A DNA stretch of 64,000 nt from Candidatus Epilinea brevis (GTDB lineage: Bacteria; Chloroflexota; Anaerolineae; Epilineales; Epilineaceae), in contig JADJUE010000001.1 in the NCBI GenBank assembly GCA_016710785.1, positions 558,001-622,000 of the forward strand, given 5' to 3'. Shown in pieces: positions 36,427 to 44,969 of the stretch (within the stretch, counting starts at the first letter, position 1; the number at the start of each line of letters is the position of its first letter). The position numbers and the translations under genes were made by a program. The notes under the pieces are model-generated. The model worked only from the letters and a program-made list of their open reading frames with translations, had not been told where the DNA came from and searched no databases.

Positions 36427-37656
36427 CTAGGGCCGTGGTGGCCGGCCCCCTCCCCCGCCCGCGCGGATCGGCGTGCCCCGGTAGCAGCCCACCGTATACG
36501 GGTAGTCCAAGGTGGCGTGGTAATGGAACATCACCCTCCGCTGGCCGTCCCAATCCACCTCGTGGCTGTGCCCGTGGCAGGCGTCCAGGTCGGCGGAGGC
36601 CAGCTCGCGGCCGTCCTCGCCCCGCCGGCCGAAGATGCCGAAGCCGTCGAGGGCGTAGCCCACCAGGGCCGAATGGCCGTCGCCGGCGTCCTCGGCGCAG
36701 AGGCTGAGGCTATGGTAATGGTAGGATCCGTTGCGTTCGGGATGGCCCTGGCAGCTGTCCTGGATCTCGTGGGCCACCGCGTCGCGGCCCAGGGCGTCCA
36801 GCCCGTTGAAGACGTAGGCGCCGGTCAGCATGACGCCGACCGACCCCAGGCCCACGCAGCTGGCGGCGGCGGCCTCCTCTGGGACGGCCGGCAGGCTCCA
36901 GCTCACCGTCTGGGCGGCGATGCGGTTGGGGTTGCGGTCATACTGGTAGGCGTCGTCCTGCGGGCTGACGGGGTAGGTGCCGGTGGCATGGCGCGGCAGG
37001 TCGTTGCCGGTCACCGTCCGGACGGCGCCGGCCAAGGTGATGGTCAACTGCGACGGCCATTCCACCGCCCCATCCACCACCGCCTTGGCCGTGAAATCAA
37101 AGGTTCCATCGCCGCGGATCCAGGGCCCGTCCTTGAAGGCGCCGCCACCGCCGAACTCGGTGGTGCAGGACCACACCTTGCCGACCTCGGGGGCGGAGGA
37201 GAGCTTGCCGTCGCCGATGGGGAGGTTGGCGGGGTCGGGGCAGCCGGCCGTCGCACCCGGACGGCAGATGGGGCAGACCACAGGAGTCCCATCCCCTGGC
37301 ATCGGTGTCGAGGTGCAACCCGGACAGGGGTTGCATCGCCTCCGCGGTTCAGGGCAGGTACCGAACGGCGTCGGAGCCAGGGTCGGCGTGAACGTGGCCG
37401 TCGCCGTCAAGGTTGAGGAGGGTGAAGGGCTGTCGGTCGAAACGACCGTAGAGGACGGCCGCAGGTCCGCCGTTGGCATCTCCCCGTGCAGCGACAGGGG
37501 CAGGAGGATCCGCGGCAGTTCGCCCTCGGCCAGCCCCGCGGCAGATTCCGGCGCCGCATGCGGTGCGGGCGCGCGAAGCAGGCCCCAGCTAAATGCCACC
37601 GTCAGGACCAGGGTCAGTACGAAGGTCGACAGGCGGGAGGTCGATGGCGTGATCAT
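36427..37656 (-). CDS. Exported YHYH-domain protein with N-terminal LLPL tag
   Basis: This is a 409-residue protein. A signal peptide (STFVLTLVLTVAFSWGLLRA) leads to ELPRILLPLSLHG, the Leu-Pro tag near the mature N-terminus, then a Ser/Thr/Pro linker and a Cys-rich segment (CPEPRRRCNPCPGC). The C-terminal ~250 residues are a YHYH domain: HEIQDSCQGHPERNGSYHYHSLS, ALVGYALDGFGIFGRRGEDG, DACHGHSHEVDWDGQRRVMFHYHAT, DYPYTVGCYRGTP. Function of the domain is unknown; the many His suggest metal binding. ATG 37656 has GGAGA upstream and overlaps the decarboxylase stop (ATGA), implying coupled translation. Confidence 0.85.
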   Translation of the reverse strand: MITPSTSRLSTFVLTLVLTVAFSWGLLRAPAPHAAPESAAGLAEGELPRILLPLSLHGEMPTADLRPSSTVVSTDSPSPSSTLTATATFTPTLAPTPFGTCPEPRRRCNPCPGCTSTPMPGDGTPVVCPICRPGATAGCPDPANLPIGDGKLSSAPEVGKVWSCTTEFGGGGAFKDGPWIRGDGTFDFTAKAVVDGAVEWPSQLTITLAGAVRTVTGNDLPRHATGTYPVSPQDDAYQYDRNPNRIAAQTVSWSLPAVPEEAAAASCVGLGSVGVMLTGAYVFNGLDALGRDAVAHEIQDSCQGHPERNGSYHYHSLSLCAEDAGDGHSALVGYALDGFGIFGRRGEDGRELASADLDACHGHSHEVDWDGQRRVMFHYHATLDYPYTVGCYRGTPIRAGGGGGRPPRP

Positions 37657-38270
37657 GACAGATCTCCGTGGTGACTCATGAACGGCTTCCGCGGCTTCGG
37701 TTCGCCGCGAGGATTCAGACTATCGATTCCCACCGTCCGCCCCAGCCCCTCCGCCCCCTCGGCCGTGTAACCCAGCATCCGCGCCGCTTCGGCGGGCGTC
37801 TGGCGCGGGATCAGCCGGCCGCGCAGCTTGCCGTCCGCGCCGCGCTCGATGATCAGCTCGACCGCCTCCAGGAGGCCGCAATGGTGGGCGCCGCGCACGC
37901 CGGAGAGGATCTCCTGGTAGGCGCCCACGCCCTGGATAAGCACGTAGGTCTCCTCACCATCCGCGGCCAGGGGCAGCCAGACCTCGCTGCCGGCAGGGAA
38001 ATCGTCGGGGGGATAGCGGCCGTCGGAGTCGCAGGTGACGTCGCCCAGTATCACCGGTCCGGCCGGCCCGTTGGCACCGGTCACCGCCAGAAAGCGGAAG
38101 GGGCGGTCGATGAGCAGCATGTCCGGGATGGCCGCCATCAGGCCGCCGTCGATGATGGCCCAGGGAACGTCCGGCTCGGAATGGTCCGCATCGCGGTGGT
38201 TGGCCTTGCGCTGGATCACCTTTGAAGACGTGAAAGCCGGATTCGGCGACCACGAAGCTGCCGAACTCAA
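37653..38270 (-). CDS. C-terminal part of the PLP decarboxylase after an apparent +1 frameshift
   Basis: This is the second half of the type III PLP decarboxylase. Removing one base from the TTT at 38221-38223 joins SGFHVFK to VIQRKANHRDADHSEPDVPWAIIDGGLMAAIPD and keeps the C-terminal beta-domain pattern (DVTCDSDGRYPPDDFPAGSE, with a typical Cys-Asp-Ser active-site motif). The residues before ~38223 in this frame are not real. The stop overlaps the YHYH gene start. A sequencing error is the simplest explanation. Confidence 0.75.
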   Translation of the reverse strand: MSSAASWSPNPAFTSSKVIQRKANHRDADHSEPDVPWAIIDGGLMAAIPDMLLIDRPFRFLAVTGANGPAGPVILGDVTCDSDGRYPPDDFPAGSEVWLPLAADGEETYVLIQGVGAYQEILSGVRGAHHCGLLEAVELIIERGADGKLRGRLIPRQTPAEAARMLGYTAEGAEGLGRTVGIDSLNPRGEPKPRKPFMSHHGDLS

Positions 38271-39285
38271 AGGTCAGCTCCGGCTGGGGCACGTCCTCAG
38301 CCTCGGCGATGGCCTTGAGGCCGGTGAGCAACCGCCGCAGGAAGGCGGCGTGGTCATAGGGCTCGCCCAGAGGGGGGATGCCGCCGCCCATGTTGAGCTC
38401 CCGGAGGCTGGGATGCTCCTGCCGCAGGTCCGCCCAGACCCGGCCGGCCAGCAGGAGGCTGTCCACCAGGCTCTCCACCGCGATGGTCTCGGCGGCGCCG
38501 GTCATGGCATGCAGCATGGTGAAGGTCAGGTTGGGGCTGGCCGCGACCTGCTCTGCCGTCCGCCGCAGGTCGTCCAGGCTCTGGCCGAAGCGGCTGACAT
38601 GGCCCTCCAGCTCCCAGAGGCTGTGCACCTTGCCAAACTTCAGCCTCAGGCCCACCTCCATCTCGGGCCTGCCCGCCCCGGCAAACGACGCCAGCTCGCC
38701 GGCGTCCAGCACCGGCGTGATCCGCCAGCCCTGCCGCGCCAGGCGCAGGATGGCATCGACGTAATGGGCATTGCGACGCCGATGGCGATGGGTCTCCGGC
38801 GGCAGCAACTCAGGGTCGGTGACGGAGGGCGTGGCGGCGGGCGCCGGCTCCAGGCGTTCGATCGGCAACTTGAAGCCATTGCAGACCACCCGGAAGTCCG
38901 CCGGCAGCAGGCCCTGCTCATCCAGCCATTCCAGATGCCGCAGGTCCTGACCGGCGCTGGTCTCGGCATGCCAGCCGCAGCGGTAGGCGGCATGGGTGCT
39001 CTCGGAAGCCATGTTGGCCTTGGCGGCGTACAGGCAGTTGAGGCGCCCTTCGTAACCCACCTCCCGGGCGATGCCCTCGGCCAGGCTGCGCCATTCCCGC
39101 GTCCGCCGCTCGACGATGGTGCTGTCGGCGATCTCCAGCGGGGTGCCGTAGGCACGCACGGCGTCGATGACCCTGAGCTGGTTGATCCACAGGTCGCCCT
39201 GTTCGTCATAGCGCAGGTAGTCCCAGAGGCGCAGCCGGCCCCATTCGTCGCGCACCCGATCCCTGTAGGTCGGGGGGACGCTCAT
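37954..39285 (-). CDS. Fold-type III PLP decarboxylase, SpeA/LysA superfamily (N-terminal part)
   Basis: From ATG 39285. GTPLEIADSTIVERRTREW is the barrel entry, the PLP lysine lies in LYAAKANMASESTHAAYRCG, and the phosphate-binding glycines in LRELNMGGGIPP, followed by LTFEFGSFVVAESGFHVFK. After that the frame turns to an Arg/Pro-rich shadow owing to an extra base at 38221-38223. Joined with the next frame the enzyme would have about 543 residues, longer than LysA and shorter than classical biosynthetic arginine decarboxylase. It probably decarboxylates arginine or a diamino acid for polyamine or lysine synthesis; the substrate is unresolved. It lies 76 bp downstream of the cytochrome gene and is coupled to the YHYH gene. 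Confidence 0.8.
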   Translation of the reverse strand: MSVPPTYRDRVRDEWGRLRLWDYLRYDEQGDLWINQLRVIDAVRAYGTPLEIADSTIVERRTREWRSLAEGIAREVGYEGRLNCLYAAKANMASESTHAAYRCGWHAETSAGQDLRHLEWLDEQGLLPADFRVVCNGFKLPIERLEPAPAATPSVTDPELLPPETHRHRRRNAHYVDAILRLARQGWRITPVLDAGELASFAGAGRPEMEVGLRLKFGKVHSLWELEGHVSRFGQSLDDLRRTAEQVAASPNLTFTMLHAMTGAAETIAVESLVDSLLLAGRVWADLRQEHPSLRELNMGGGIPPLGEPYDHAAFLRRLLTGLKAIAEAEDVPQPELTFEFGSFVVAESGFHVFKGDPAQGQPPRCGPFRAGRSLGHHRRRPDGGHPGHAAHRPPLPLSGGDRCQRAGRTGDTGRRHLRLRRPLSPRRFPCRQRGLAAPGRGW

Positions 39286-39361
39286 GGCGCCGCCCGAAAG
39301 CGCCGGATCATCAGATCATCTTGCCACGCCGCCCATCCCCCGCCGCGCCCCCTGCCCATGG

Positions 39362-41518
39362 CTAGCGCGTCGTCCGCTGCAGCCAAGGGATGTGCAGGCT
39401 ATGCCGCGTGCCGGGCGTGGGGGTCTTGCCGTCCGGGCGGGAGGTGGGCGTGGCCGAAGGCTCCGATGGGCGCGGCGTGGCGGATGGCAGACCCGCGGTG
39501 GGGGTCGCTTCGACCGTGGCCCCGGATCGGGGCGTGAAGGTGGGCCGTGCGGTGGCCGTGGGCGAAGGCACCCCGCCATTGACCGTCACCAGCACCTTGC
39601 CAAGGTTGGAATCCGTCTTGCCATCCCAGGCGGCGAAGCTGAACTGGTCCTGGCCCTGGAAGCCGGGCGCCGGGAAGTAGGTGGCCTTGCGGCCGGCCAG
39701 ACCCACGGTGCCGTGCGCCGGCTGGTCGACGATGCGCAGGGTGAGGCTGTCGCCATCGCCATCGCTGGCCGACAGGTCCGCGGCCACGGGCGTATCGACG
39801 GAGGTGGACAGGATGGCATCCTGCACCTGCGCGGCGCGGTTGTCGATGGGCCGCTCGGTGCGCGGTCCGTCATGGCAGTTGTAGCAGCCCACTTGGAAGC
39901 CCCGCCAGTAGTCGAAGGTCTTCCCCTCGCCGGTCATGCGGCGAGCGGCGAGCATCTGCGACAGGACGGTGCCACGGTAGTCAGCGCCGTGGCAGGTACG
40001 ACAGGTCTCGGGGTTCTGTTCCGCCGAGCGCTTGTGGCCGCCGATCCAGATCTGGCCTATGGAATGCATCTGGTGCGGCCCGCCGTTGACCGAGTTGAGG
40101 TTGGCGGCATGGCAGGCGGAACATTCGGCGATGCTCCCGGCATGCCCCTGGGCGCCGACGGCCATCAGCCGGTCGTTGCCCTGCTGCCCGGGGTAGAACT
40201 CGGCGTGGGTGCTGCCGTGGCAGGCGGCGCAGGCCAGCGAGCCATGGCCCTTGGACGCGCTGTAGAGCGATAGGCCCGCGGACGGGGCATTGGCGTTGGT
40301 GGCAAAGATGGGGTCCACGGCCTGACGCACCGTTCCGTCGGCCAGGAAGGAACTGCTGTAGCGGATCTCCCCGGCGTTGGCCATGGCGTGGCCGGTATGG
40401 CAGCTCTGGCAGTCAGGCAGGTTCTGCCAGGGCTTGCGGTCTCGGCTGCCCACATCGCGCATGCTGCCGTGGCAGCTCTGGCATTGGATGGCCAACGAAC
40501 CGTCGGCGGCCACGGCGCGGCCCATGGCCCCGCGCAGGTGCTGGGTCTGGGCCCCGGCATGGCAGCGGAAGCAGCTGGCGCGATCGGTGGCCGAGTTCAT
40601 GGTCTTGCCGGTGGCCGGGTCGGTGACGGTGCCGTGGCGGAAGTGCATGGCCCGGCTGAGGCTGCTGGTGTCGGGGCGACCGCCGGTGCCGGGCTCGCCC
40701 GCATGGCAGGCGGTGCAGAGCACGGGCCGCCCGGTGGTCACGACGGTGGCATACAGGCCGCCGGCCAGGTAACCGGCGGCGGCCAGCCCGGCGGTATAGA
40801 CGGCATCGCCCCGGTGGCGGTCGTCGTGGCGGCGCAGGACGTTCAACCGGTAGTCGCGTTCGGTGTCGGCCTCGTTCACCCAGCCATCCTCCGGCCGGGC
40901 GGCACCCATGGTGTTGGAGCCATGGCAGCTGCGGCAGTCGGTCTCATCGGAGACGGGCAGCACCACGTCGGCGCTGGCGAGCTCGGCACCGGCGGCGTCG
41001 CGGGCCTTCACACGTAGCACCGGGTAGGTCTGGCGCCGGCCGGCATCATCCCAGGGCAGGATGGGGATGCCGTCGGCGAACCAGCGGCGGGTGGCGGCGT
41101 CGGCCTTGAGCGGCTGCGGCTGGTTGGCGACGCCCGGCATCCGTGCCCCGCCGAGGCCGGTATCCGCGGGCACGGGGCGGCCCAAGAGGGCCTGGGCATG
41201 GTCCCAGAAGGTGGACTTGCCGATGGAGGTGGCGTTGCGGGATCCGCTCGGATCCGCCACGGCTTCATAGCTCAGGGTGACGCCGGCGTTGTCCCGCACC
41301 AGATGCGCGGTGGGGTCCACCAACTGCGCGCGCAGGTTGTCGCCCGGCGGCTTCATGGCATAGACACCGTAATCCGCATCGGGCTCGACGATCCCGCGAT
41401 CGCTCCAGGCCAGCAGGCGGTAGCGGCCCTGGCCCTGGGCCCGGGGCAGGCCCTGCCGCCCGAGGGCGGCCAATGCCACAAAGGCGACGACGGGAACGAT
41501 CCACCAGGCTCTGCGCAT
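39362..41518 (-). CDS. Exported nine-heme cytochrome c with cadherin-like domain and LHIP tag
   Basis: This is a 718-residue protein. A signal peptide (WWIVPVVAFVALAALGRQG) is followed by nine CxxCH heme-binding motifs: CRSCH, CTACH, CFRCH, CQSCH twice, CAACH, CSACH, CRTCH and CYNCH. A cadherin/Big-like beta domain (LRIVDQPAHGTVGLAGRKAT to LVTVNGG) follows, then a Pro/Thr/Ser linker and SLHIPWLQRTTR, a form of the Leu-Pro tag. Multiheme proteins of this kind carry electrons across or outside the envelope. ATG 41518 has AGGAG seven bases upstream. No cytochrome maturation or quinol oxidase genes are adjacent. A probable terminator (41644-41678) separates it from the vWA gene upstream. Confidence 0.9.
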   Translation of the reverse strand: MRRAWWIVPVVAFVALAALGRQGLPRAQGQGRYRLLAWSDRGIVEPDADYGVYAMKPPGDNLRAQLVDPTAHLVRDNAGVTLSYEAVADPSGSRNATSIGKSTFWDHAQALLGRPVPADTGLGGARMPGVANQPQPLKADAATRRWFADGIPILPWDDAGRRQTYPVLRVKARDAAGAELASADVVLPVSDETDCRSCHGSNTMGAARPEDGWVNEADTERDYRLNVLRRHDDRHRGDAVYTAGLAAAGYLAGGLYATVVTTGRPVLCTACHAGEPGTGGRPDTSSLSRAMHFRHGTVTDPATGKTMNSATDRASCFRCHAGAQTQHLRGAMGRAVAADGSLAIQCQSCHGSMRDVGSRDRKPWQNLPDCQSCHTGHAMANAGEIRYSSSFLADGTVRQAVDPIFATNANAPSAGLSLYSASKGHGSLACAACHGSTHAEFYPGQQGNDRLMAVGAQGHAGSIAECSACHAANLNSVNGGPHQMHSIGQIWIGGHKRSAEQNPETCRTCHGADYRGTVLSQMLAARRMTGEGKTFDYWRGFQVGCYNCHDGPRTERPIDNRAAQVQDAILSTSVDTPVAADLSASDGDGDSLTLRIVDQPAHGTVGLAGRKATYFPAPGFQGQDQFSFAAWDGKTDSNLGKVLVTVNGGVPSPTATARPTFTPRSGATVEATPTAGLPSATPRPSEPSATPTSRPDGKTPTPGTRHSLHIPWLQRTTR

Positions 41519-41643
41519 GAAGGGCTCCTGGAAACGCCGGTCTGGATCCCATGGCCGGCAGCAATGTAGGTGGCCAAGCGTATCAGAGCGGTCGGGGGAG
41601 GTCAACGTGGATCTGGGCGAAGGAAGGGGTAGGGACCAAGAAA

Positions 41644-41678
41644 CATCGGTGCACGTTGACCAGCAACGTGCACCGATG
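41644..41678 (-). terminator. Probable intrinsic terminator of the sigma-vWA operon
   Basis: Perfect 15-bp arms (41644-41658 and 41664-41678) with a 5-base loop. Read on the minus strand the stem is followed by TTTCTT. It lies about 45 bp past the vWA gene stop and upstream of the cytochrome gene. Confidence 0.75.
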
Positions 41679-41724
41679 AATCTTGGTTCGAAGGAACGGG
41701 GACAGGGGCCGGCGTAAGGGGATC

Positions 41725-44136
41725 TCAGTCGCTCAGCTGCCGCGCCTGGCGCACGAGGTCCCGGAAGGCCTGGCGGTAGCCATCCTGGTCGCGGCCCAGG
41801 CCCTGGCGGGCGAGCTGGTCCACCATCGTCCAGTCCGCCGCGCCGCGGTAGGGCGACTGGCGGAGCAGCATCCCAAAGGCGGCCACGCCGGCGGCGAAGT
41901 GGAAGTCCGGCGACGTCTGGTCCAGACGCCGGCCGGCGTCGCGCACCGGCGTCTCCAGCAGCCGCGAGCTGTCGCCCTCCGGCTGCTTGTAGCGCAGCTT
42001 GAGGAAGAGCAGCTCATCCGCCGGCCGGTCGTTTGCCGGGCGGCCGAAGTCGATCGGGCCGTTACCCGCCTGGCCGGCCGGCGAAGCGCTGCGGCTGTAG
42101 CGCAGGGGGTCGACGCCCGTCGCGCCCAAGGGCTCGCCCGGCAGCTCGCCCGGCGGCACCAGCTCGTAGAGGGCGATCACCGAATGGCCGGCGCCGATCT
42201 CGCCGGCGTCCTTGCGGTCGTCGTTGAAGTCCTCGGCCGCCAGAACGCGGTTCTCGTAGCCGATCTGGCGCCACCAGGCCACCGCCCGGGGGTTGAACTC
42301 CAGCTGGATCTTGACGTCCTGGGCGATGGTCACCAAGGTGCCGCTCAGCTGCTCCACGAGCAGGCGCCGGGCCTCGGCGCGGCCGTCGATGTAGCCGTAG
42401 TTGCCGTTGCCCTTGTCGGCCAGCAGCTCCAGGGTGCCGTCCTGCAGGTTGCCCATCCCGAAGCCCAGCACGGTCAGGAAGACACCGCTCTTGGCCTCCT
42501 GGGTGATCAGCTGCTCCAGGCTGCCGCGATCGGTGAGGCCCACGTTGAAGTCGCCGTCGGTCATCAGGATGACCCGGTTGGCCCCGCCGCGCACGAAGCG
42601 CTCGCGGGCCAGGCGGTAGGCCAGCTCGATCCCCGCGCCGCCATTGGTCGAGCCGCCGGCCTCCAGGCGGCCGATGGCCTCCAGGATCGCGCGGCGGTCG
42701 TCGCCGCGGGTGGGGGGCAGCACCAGGCCGGAACTGCCGGCATAGACCACGATGCTCACGGTGTCCCGCGCCCCGAGCTCCTCCGCCAACATGCCCAGCG
42801 ACTCCTTGACCAGGGGCAGCTTGTTGGCGTCCTGCATGGAGCCGGAGACGTCGACGAGGAAGACCAGGTTGCCGTCGGGTCGCTCGGCGGGAGCCACCTC
42901 CTTGCCCTTCAACGCCACGCGCAGCAGCCGATGCCGCGGCGCCCAGGGCGCCGGCCCCAGCTCCACGTGCACCGCGAAGGGCTCCGGCCCGTCCACCGGC
43001 GGCGGCGCGTCGGCGTAGCTGAAGCTGTTGAGCAGCTCTTCGATGCGCACGGCGTCCGTCGGCGGCAACTGGCCCATCTCCGTCAGGTAGCGCCGCACGT
43101 TGGCGTAGGACGCGGTGTCCACGTCGATGCTGAAGGTGGACAAAGGTTCCTGCTCGGCGGGCTTGAAGGGGTTGTCGGTGAGGGACTGGTAGCCTTCGCC
43201 GCCGGGGGCGGCGGGGAAGCCCGCGGGGGGGGCGTAGTCGTCCTGGTCGGGAGCGATGCCGGTGGGCGAAATCTGGAACGCGGGCGCGTCTCCAGCGGAC
43301 TCCCGGTATTCGCCCGTCTCATAGTTCGGGGTTGCCATGGCGGCGGCTGCCCTATCCGCTGCGTCCACCGGCTGCCCGTCAACAATGGCCTCGCGATCGA
43401 TGCTCACGACGGCATCCGAACCGCTGTACCCATCACCGCTGGATCCCTGACGCAGCGCCACCAGGCCCGGCGTCTCGCCATCGTCGCGGCGCAGGACGTA
43501 GTCCAGCAGGCTGGGGGGGCCGTCCGAGCCAAAGAGATGCTTCGCCCTTTCGTCAGCAGAGTACTTCGCCGCGCTCTCGTGCCCGGCACTCGATTGAGCA
43601 TCGTCCAGCCATACCAAGACCGTTCCTAGCCCCGTCCGGTACAGCAGCTGCGCCCCGCCCCAGCGCAGCATCGGCAAGCCCAGCAGCCAGAAGGTGGCGG
43701 CGATGGCGCCGAGGCGCACGAACCAGGGCTGGCGATCCCAGCGGGAGAGGTTGGAGAGGGTAGTGACGGCCGGCCGGGCGGCGCGCCGCGGGGCTCGCGA
43801 AGGCGTGACACCGTCGGCCGCCGCACCGGCCGCGGCATCCGCATCGGCGGGATCCTCGGCCAGGATCGCCGCTCGGCGCCCCTGGTCCAGGAGCAGGTCG
43901 GCATCATCCACGTAGGCGGCGCTCTGGTAATGTGTTTCCAGCTGCGCGGTGAGGGCGCGCAGCTGCTCGACCGCCGCGGCCAGTTGCGGATCGGTGGCCA
44001 GGGCGGCTTCGACGGCGGCGCGGTCTTCCGCGCTCATGGCGGCGGCATCGGGCATCAGCCAGGCGCTGATGCGCGGGTCTTCCAGGTTCATGGGCTGGTC
44101 GGGGTTTGTGGGGTTCGTGGGGTTCTTGGGCTTCAT
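41725..44136 (-). CDS. YfbK-like vWA protein with anti-sigma-type N-terminus
   Basis: This is an 803-residue protein. The N-terminal ~90 residues (RISAWLMPDAAAMSAEDRAAVEAAL) resemble the cytosolic part of anti-sigma factors, followed by one membrane helix (FVRLGAIAATFWLLGLPML). The outer part holds the YfbK/von Willebrand N-terminal segment (STFSIDVDTASYANVRRYL), then a vWA domain with an intact metal site (VFLVDVSGSMQDANKL), and a DUF3520-like C-terminus (YGLVPPGE-type region, DELLFLKLRYKQPEGD). ATG 44136 has AAGGAG nine bases upstream; TTG 44142 is less likely. It lies two bases after the sigma gene stop, so it probably controls that sigma factor and senses something outside. Confidence 0.85.
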   Translation of the reverse strand: MKPKNPTNPTNPDQPMNLEDPRISAWLMPDAAAMSAEDRAAVEAALATDPQLAAAVEQLRALTAQLETHYQSAAYVDDADLLLDQGRRAAILAEDPADADAAAGAAADGVTPSRAPRRAARPAVTTLSNLSRWDRQPWFVRLGAIAATFWLLGLPMLRWGGAQLLYRTGLGTVLVWLDDAQSSAGHESAAKYSADERAKHLFGSDGPPSLLDYVLRRDDGETPGLVALRQGSSGDGYSGSDAVVSIDREAIVDGQPVDAADRAAAAMATPNYETGEYRESAGDAPAFQISPTGIAPDQDDYAPPAGFPAAPGGEGYQSLTDNPFKPAEQEPLSTFSIDVDTASYANVRRYLTEMGQLPPTDAVRIEELLNSFSYADAPPPVDGPEPFAVHVELGPAPWAPRHRLLRVALKGKEVAPAERPDGNLVFLVDVSGSMQDANKLPLVKESLGMLAEELGARDTVSIVVYAGSSGLVLPPTRGDDRRAILEAIGRLEAGGSTNGGAGIELAYRLARERFVRGGANRVILMTDGDFNVGLTDRGSLEQLITQEAKSGVFLTVLGFGMGNLQDGTLELLADKGNGNYGYIDGRAEARRLLVEQLSGTLVTIAQDVKIQLEFNPRAVAWWRQIGYENRVLAAEDFNDDRKDAGEIGAGHSVIALYELVPPGELPGEPLGATGVDPLRYSRSASPAGQAGNGPIDFGRPANDRPADELLFLKLRYKQPEGDSSRLLETPVRDAGRRLDQTSPDFHFAAGVAAFGMLLRQSPYRGAADWTMVDQLARQGLGRDQDGYRQAFRDLVRQARQLSD

Positions 44137-44138
44137 GG

Positions 44139-44717
44139 TCAACGGCTCCTTTCCGCGGCATCCGAGGTATTGGCGACATCCATGGCATCCGTCGAACGCG
44201 GGTCTTGCATCCGGCTGCGCAGGCGCAACAGCGCCGTGTGCAGCTGGACGCCGACATTGGAGACCGACAGGCCGGTGGCCTGGCCGATCTCCTGGTAGCT
44301 CAGCCCGCCCTGGAAGCGCAGGCGCATGACCTCGCGCTGGTTGGCGGTCAGTTGGGCCAGGGCGGTCGCCAGGTCATCGGCGACGCCCCGGTCTTCGGCC
44401 TGGCGGGCGGGGTCGGGGGGCGGTTGCGGGCCGACGGCGGCGTCGAGCGCCCCGGCGGCATTCAGACTGTGCATGCGCATCTCCTTGCGTAGCTGGTCCA
44501 GAGCCAGGTTGCGGCAGACCGTGCCCAGCCAGGCCCCCAGATGTCCTTCCACCTGCGCCCGGTCGGCGCGGCAGAGGCGCAGGAAGGTCTCCTGCACGAC
44601 ATCGCGCGCGGCCTCCGCGTCACCCAGCAGGCGCATGGCCTGGCGGAGCAAGGGCAGCTCGAAGTCCTGCAGGGCGACGTGGATCCAGGATGGGTTGGGC
44701 GGCTGCGGCTGGGTCAT
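44139..44717 (-). CDS. ECF-type RNA polymerase sigma factor
   Basis: This 192-residue protein has region 2 (LLRQAMRLLGDAEAARDVVQETFLRLCRADRAQVEGHLGAWLGTVCRNLALDQLRKE) and region 4 (LTANQREVMRLRFQGGLSYQEIGQATGLSVSNVGVQLHTALLRLR), joined by a Pro-rich linker. The start is ATG 44717 with GGAG upstream; the frame remains open to 46013 but that is a shadow of the FG-GAP gene. It is followed immediately by the vWA/anti-sigma-like gene, a typical sigma/regulator pair. Target promoters are unknown. Confidence 0.9.
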   Translation of the reverse strand: MTQPQPPNPSWIHVALQDFELPLLRQAMRLLGDAEAARDVVQETFLRLCRADRAQVEGHLGAWLGTVCRNLALDQLRKEMRMHSLNAAGALDAAVGPQPPPDPARQAEDRGVADDLATALAQLTANQREVMRLRFQGGLSYQEIGQATGLSVSNVGVQLHTALLRLRSRMQDPRSTDAMDVANTSDAAERSR

Positions 44718-44969
44718 GGGAGGCTCCAGGACCATGTGCGGGATGAGATGCTTGATTAACGGTGACGGCGCGGGCTTATTAAAGCAGTGCGGTGGGGCGA
44801 TGGTACCGTGGCCCGGTCCCCCACGGATCCCCCACGGCCCGCCTGTCCTCCCCACCGCACCTTGGCTATACTGCCCTCTACCGCGCGGCGCCGTCCGCCG
44901 CGCCCGCGCAACGCCGCCACGGGTCGCCGACAGTTCGCGGGCGACCCCGTCCGCCAGGGGGATATCGCC

